From: JACDHG01 sp963811585 | Lineage (GTDB): Bacteria > Actinomycetota > Actinomycetes > Propionibacteriales > Nocardioidaceae | DNA: 64,000 bases | Direction of reading: 5' to 3' | Assembly: GCA_963811585.1 (NCBI GenBank) | Contig: CAWERR010000008.1 | Coordinates: 62,001-126,000 of the forward strand | Shown: positions 63,191-64,000 of the stretch, in pieces | Numbering within the stretch: the first letter of the stretch is position 1 | Layout: each line of letters opens with the position of its first letter | Notes under the pieces: model-generated | What the model was told of the DNA's origin: nothing | Seen by the model: the letters and a program-made list of their open reading frames with translations, nothing else | Databases searched by the model: none | Made by a program: the position numbers and the translations under genes

Positions 63191-63371
63191 GAGACCTACT
63201 TCTCACTGGATCCGGTGAGGGGTGCTGCTTGACAGAATCACGAACGCGTCACGGCGTCCACTATCCAGCCTTGGTTTGCGCGCGCCGACATGGCTCGCCG
63301 AAGGGGGCGCTCGCGCGGTGCTCGTCGGGCCAAAGGTGCACACACGGGGTGGTCAGGCGACGATGTGAGGT

Positions 63372-64000
63372 GTGACCGGCATACGCGGATGGTTCGACAG
63401 CGTCGACGCGAAGCTCGGAGACGCCATCGAGTCGCAGACGCGCCGCCACCATGCGCGGCGGCTGAGGCGACTCGGCTGGGACACCGTGCTCAACCCGTCC
63501 GACGACGGCGGATGGTGGTCGACCCGAGCGCCGGTCCGCGACGGCAACAAGGTGGAGGTGCTCATCGACGGCGTCGTGGCCCTGCCTGCGATGGCGGACG
63601 CCATCCGGTCTGCCAAGCAATCGGTTCACATCGCCGGTTGGCACGCGACGCCGGAGTTCAAGCTCAATCGTGGCTCCGACGCGATGTCGTTGCGGGACCT
63701 GCTGGCCGAGGTGGCTGAGCGGGTGCCAGTCCGACTGCTGCTCTGGGCAGGTCCGCCCGTGCCTGTGTTCCCGCCGTCGCGGCGGGCGGTCAGACAGGCT
63801 CGCGACGAGTTCGTGCGAGACAGCCGCCTGCAGTGCGCGTTGGACTCGCGCGAACGGACCCTGCACTGTCACCACGAGAAGCTGGTCATCGTCGACGGTG
63901 ACGTCGCCTTCGTCGGGGGCGTCGACATGACGGCACTCCAGGGCGACCGGTATGACGACCTGCTCCACCCGCCGGACTCCGACCTGGGATGGCACGACGC
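63372..64000 (+). CDS. phospholipase D/cardiolipin-synthase-family protein (3' end off the window)
   Basis: Open to the window edge from a GTG at 63372. The N-terminal part has VEVLIDGVVALPAMADAIRS, AKQSVHIAGWHATPEFKLN and RVPVRLLLWAGPPVPVFPPS. The first HKD motif is TLHCHHEKLVIVDGDVAFVG. The second HKD is beyond the edge. The family makes or cleaves phosphodiester bonds in lipids. It is divergent from the M14 peptidase gene, with a 181-bp gap. Confidence 0.88.
   Translation, partial: MTGIRGWFDSVDAKLGDAIESQTRRHHARRLRRLGWDTVLNPSDDGGWWSTRAPVRDGNKVEVLIDGVVALPAMADAIRSAKQSVHIAGWHATPEFKLNRGSDAMSLRDLLAEVAERVPVRLLLWAGPPVPVFPPSRRAVRQARDEFVRDSRLQCALDSRERTLHCHHEKLVIVDGDVAFVGGVDMTALQGDRYDDLLHPPDSDLGWHD

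Overview
High-GC actinobacterial chromosome (GTG starts are common, genes are tightly packed, and adjacent genes often overlap by ATGA or GTGA). The gene content (Bpa proteasome activator, WhiB-like protein, DUF5302, DUF5926, DUF6457, DUF4446, FhaA/FhaB/PstP/FtsW cluster, GTP-type PEP carboxykinase, SigK/RskA) fits a Nocardioides-like member of the Nocardioidaceae. That placement is an inference from gene families and was not tested.

Layout. 0-4 kb: minus-strand cell-envelope signalling cluster fhaA-fhaB-pstP-ftsW/rodA, which in actinobacteria usually lies near oriC, then tRNA-Leu(CAG). 4.3-8.6 kb: a methyltransferase, a 1.2-kb gene-free stretch with a perfect DnaA-box-like site, a GAF-ANTAR protein, a CBS protein and a SigB/F-type stress sigma factor. 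8.8-13.4 kb: acyl-CoA carboxylase beta and alpha subunits plus HMG-CoA lyase (leucine-type catabolism). 13.4-17 kb: EcsC, DUF5302, aat, mutM and rhodanese. 17-20.2 kb: AAA ATPase, zinc-ribbon membrane protein and a HATPase anti-sigma-like protein. 20.3-31.9 kb: DUF5926, arginine deiminase, GDT1 transporter, LarC/LarB, prephenate dehydratase, DUF4446, PAP2/diacylglycerol kinase, SerRS, a HAD hydrolase and a WhiB-like protein. 31.9-36 kb: RskA-SigK-fasciclin-molybdopterin oxidoreductase. 36.2-42.7 kb: Ogt with an ECF sigma factor, Bpa, quinone reductase, YgjV/GNAT, DUF6457-MobA, nitrilase and a membrane protein. 42.8-50.6 kb: two tRNA-Ser genes amid repeats, CapA, M28 peptidase, metallophosphoesterase, PckG and tRNA-Arg(ACG). 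50.6-64 kb: ABC exporter, KDPG aldolase and KDG kinase, a patatin/MBL operon, an FAD/ABM cluster with a VOC remnant, a 2OG-oxygenase fusion, DUF5107, an M14 peptidase and a phospholipase D protein.

Sequence quality is a major feature. Nearly every gene from 8.8 to 16.6 kb and from 20.3 to 36 kb carries several single-base frame shifts, including the essential serS and other housekeeping genes. Genes from 16.6 to 20.2 kb and most genes after 36 kb are intact. I read the shifts as consensus errors, not decay, so the coordinates of those genes span several frames.

The most interesting non-gene structures are: (i) two arrays of an identical 22-bp unit in opposite orientation on either side of the DUF4446 gene; (ii) a dispersed 19-bp element that forms perfect hairpins just after genes and tRNAs; (iii) a 75-bp hairpin-forming repeat present twice, inverted, around tRNA-Ser(GCT) and capA. 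The most interesting gene set is the translationally coupled patatin / unknown domain / metallo-beta-lactamase operon at 54.4-57.6 kb.
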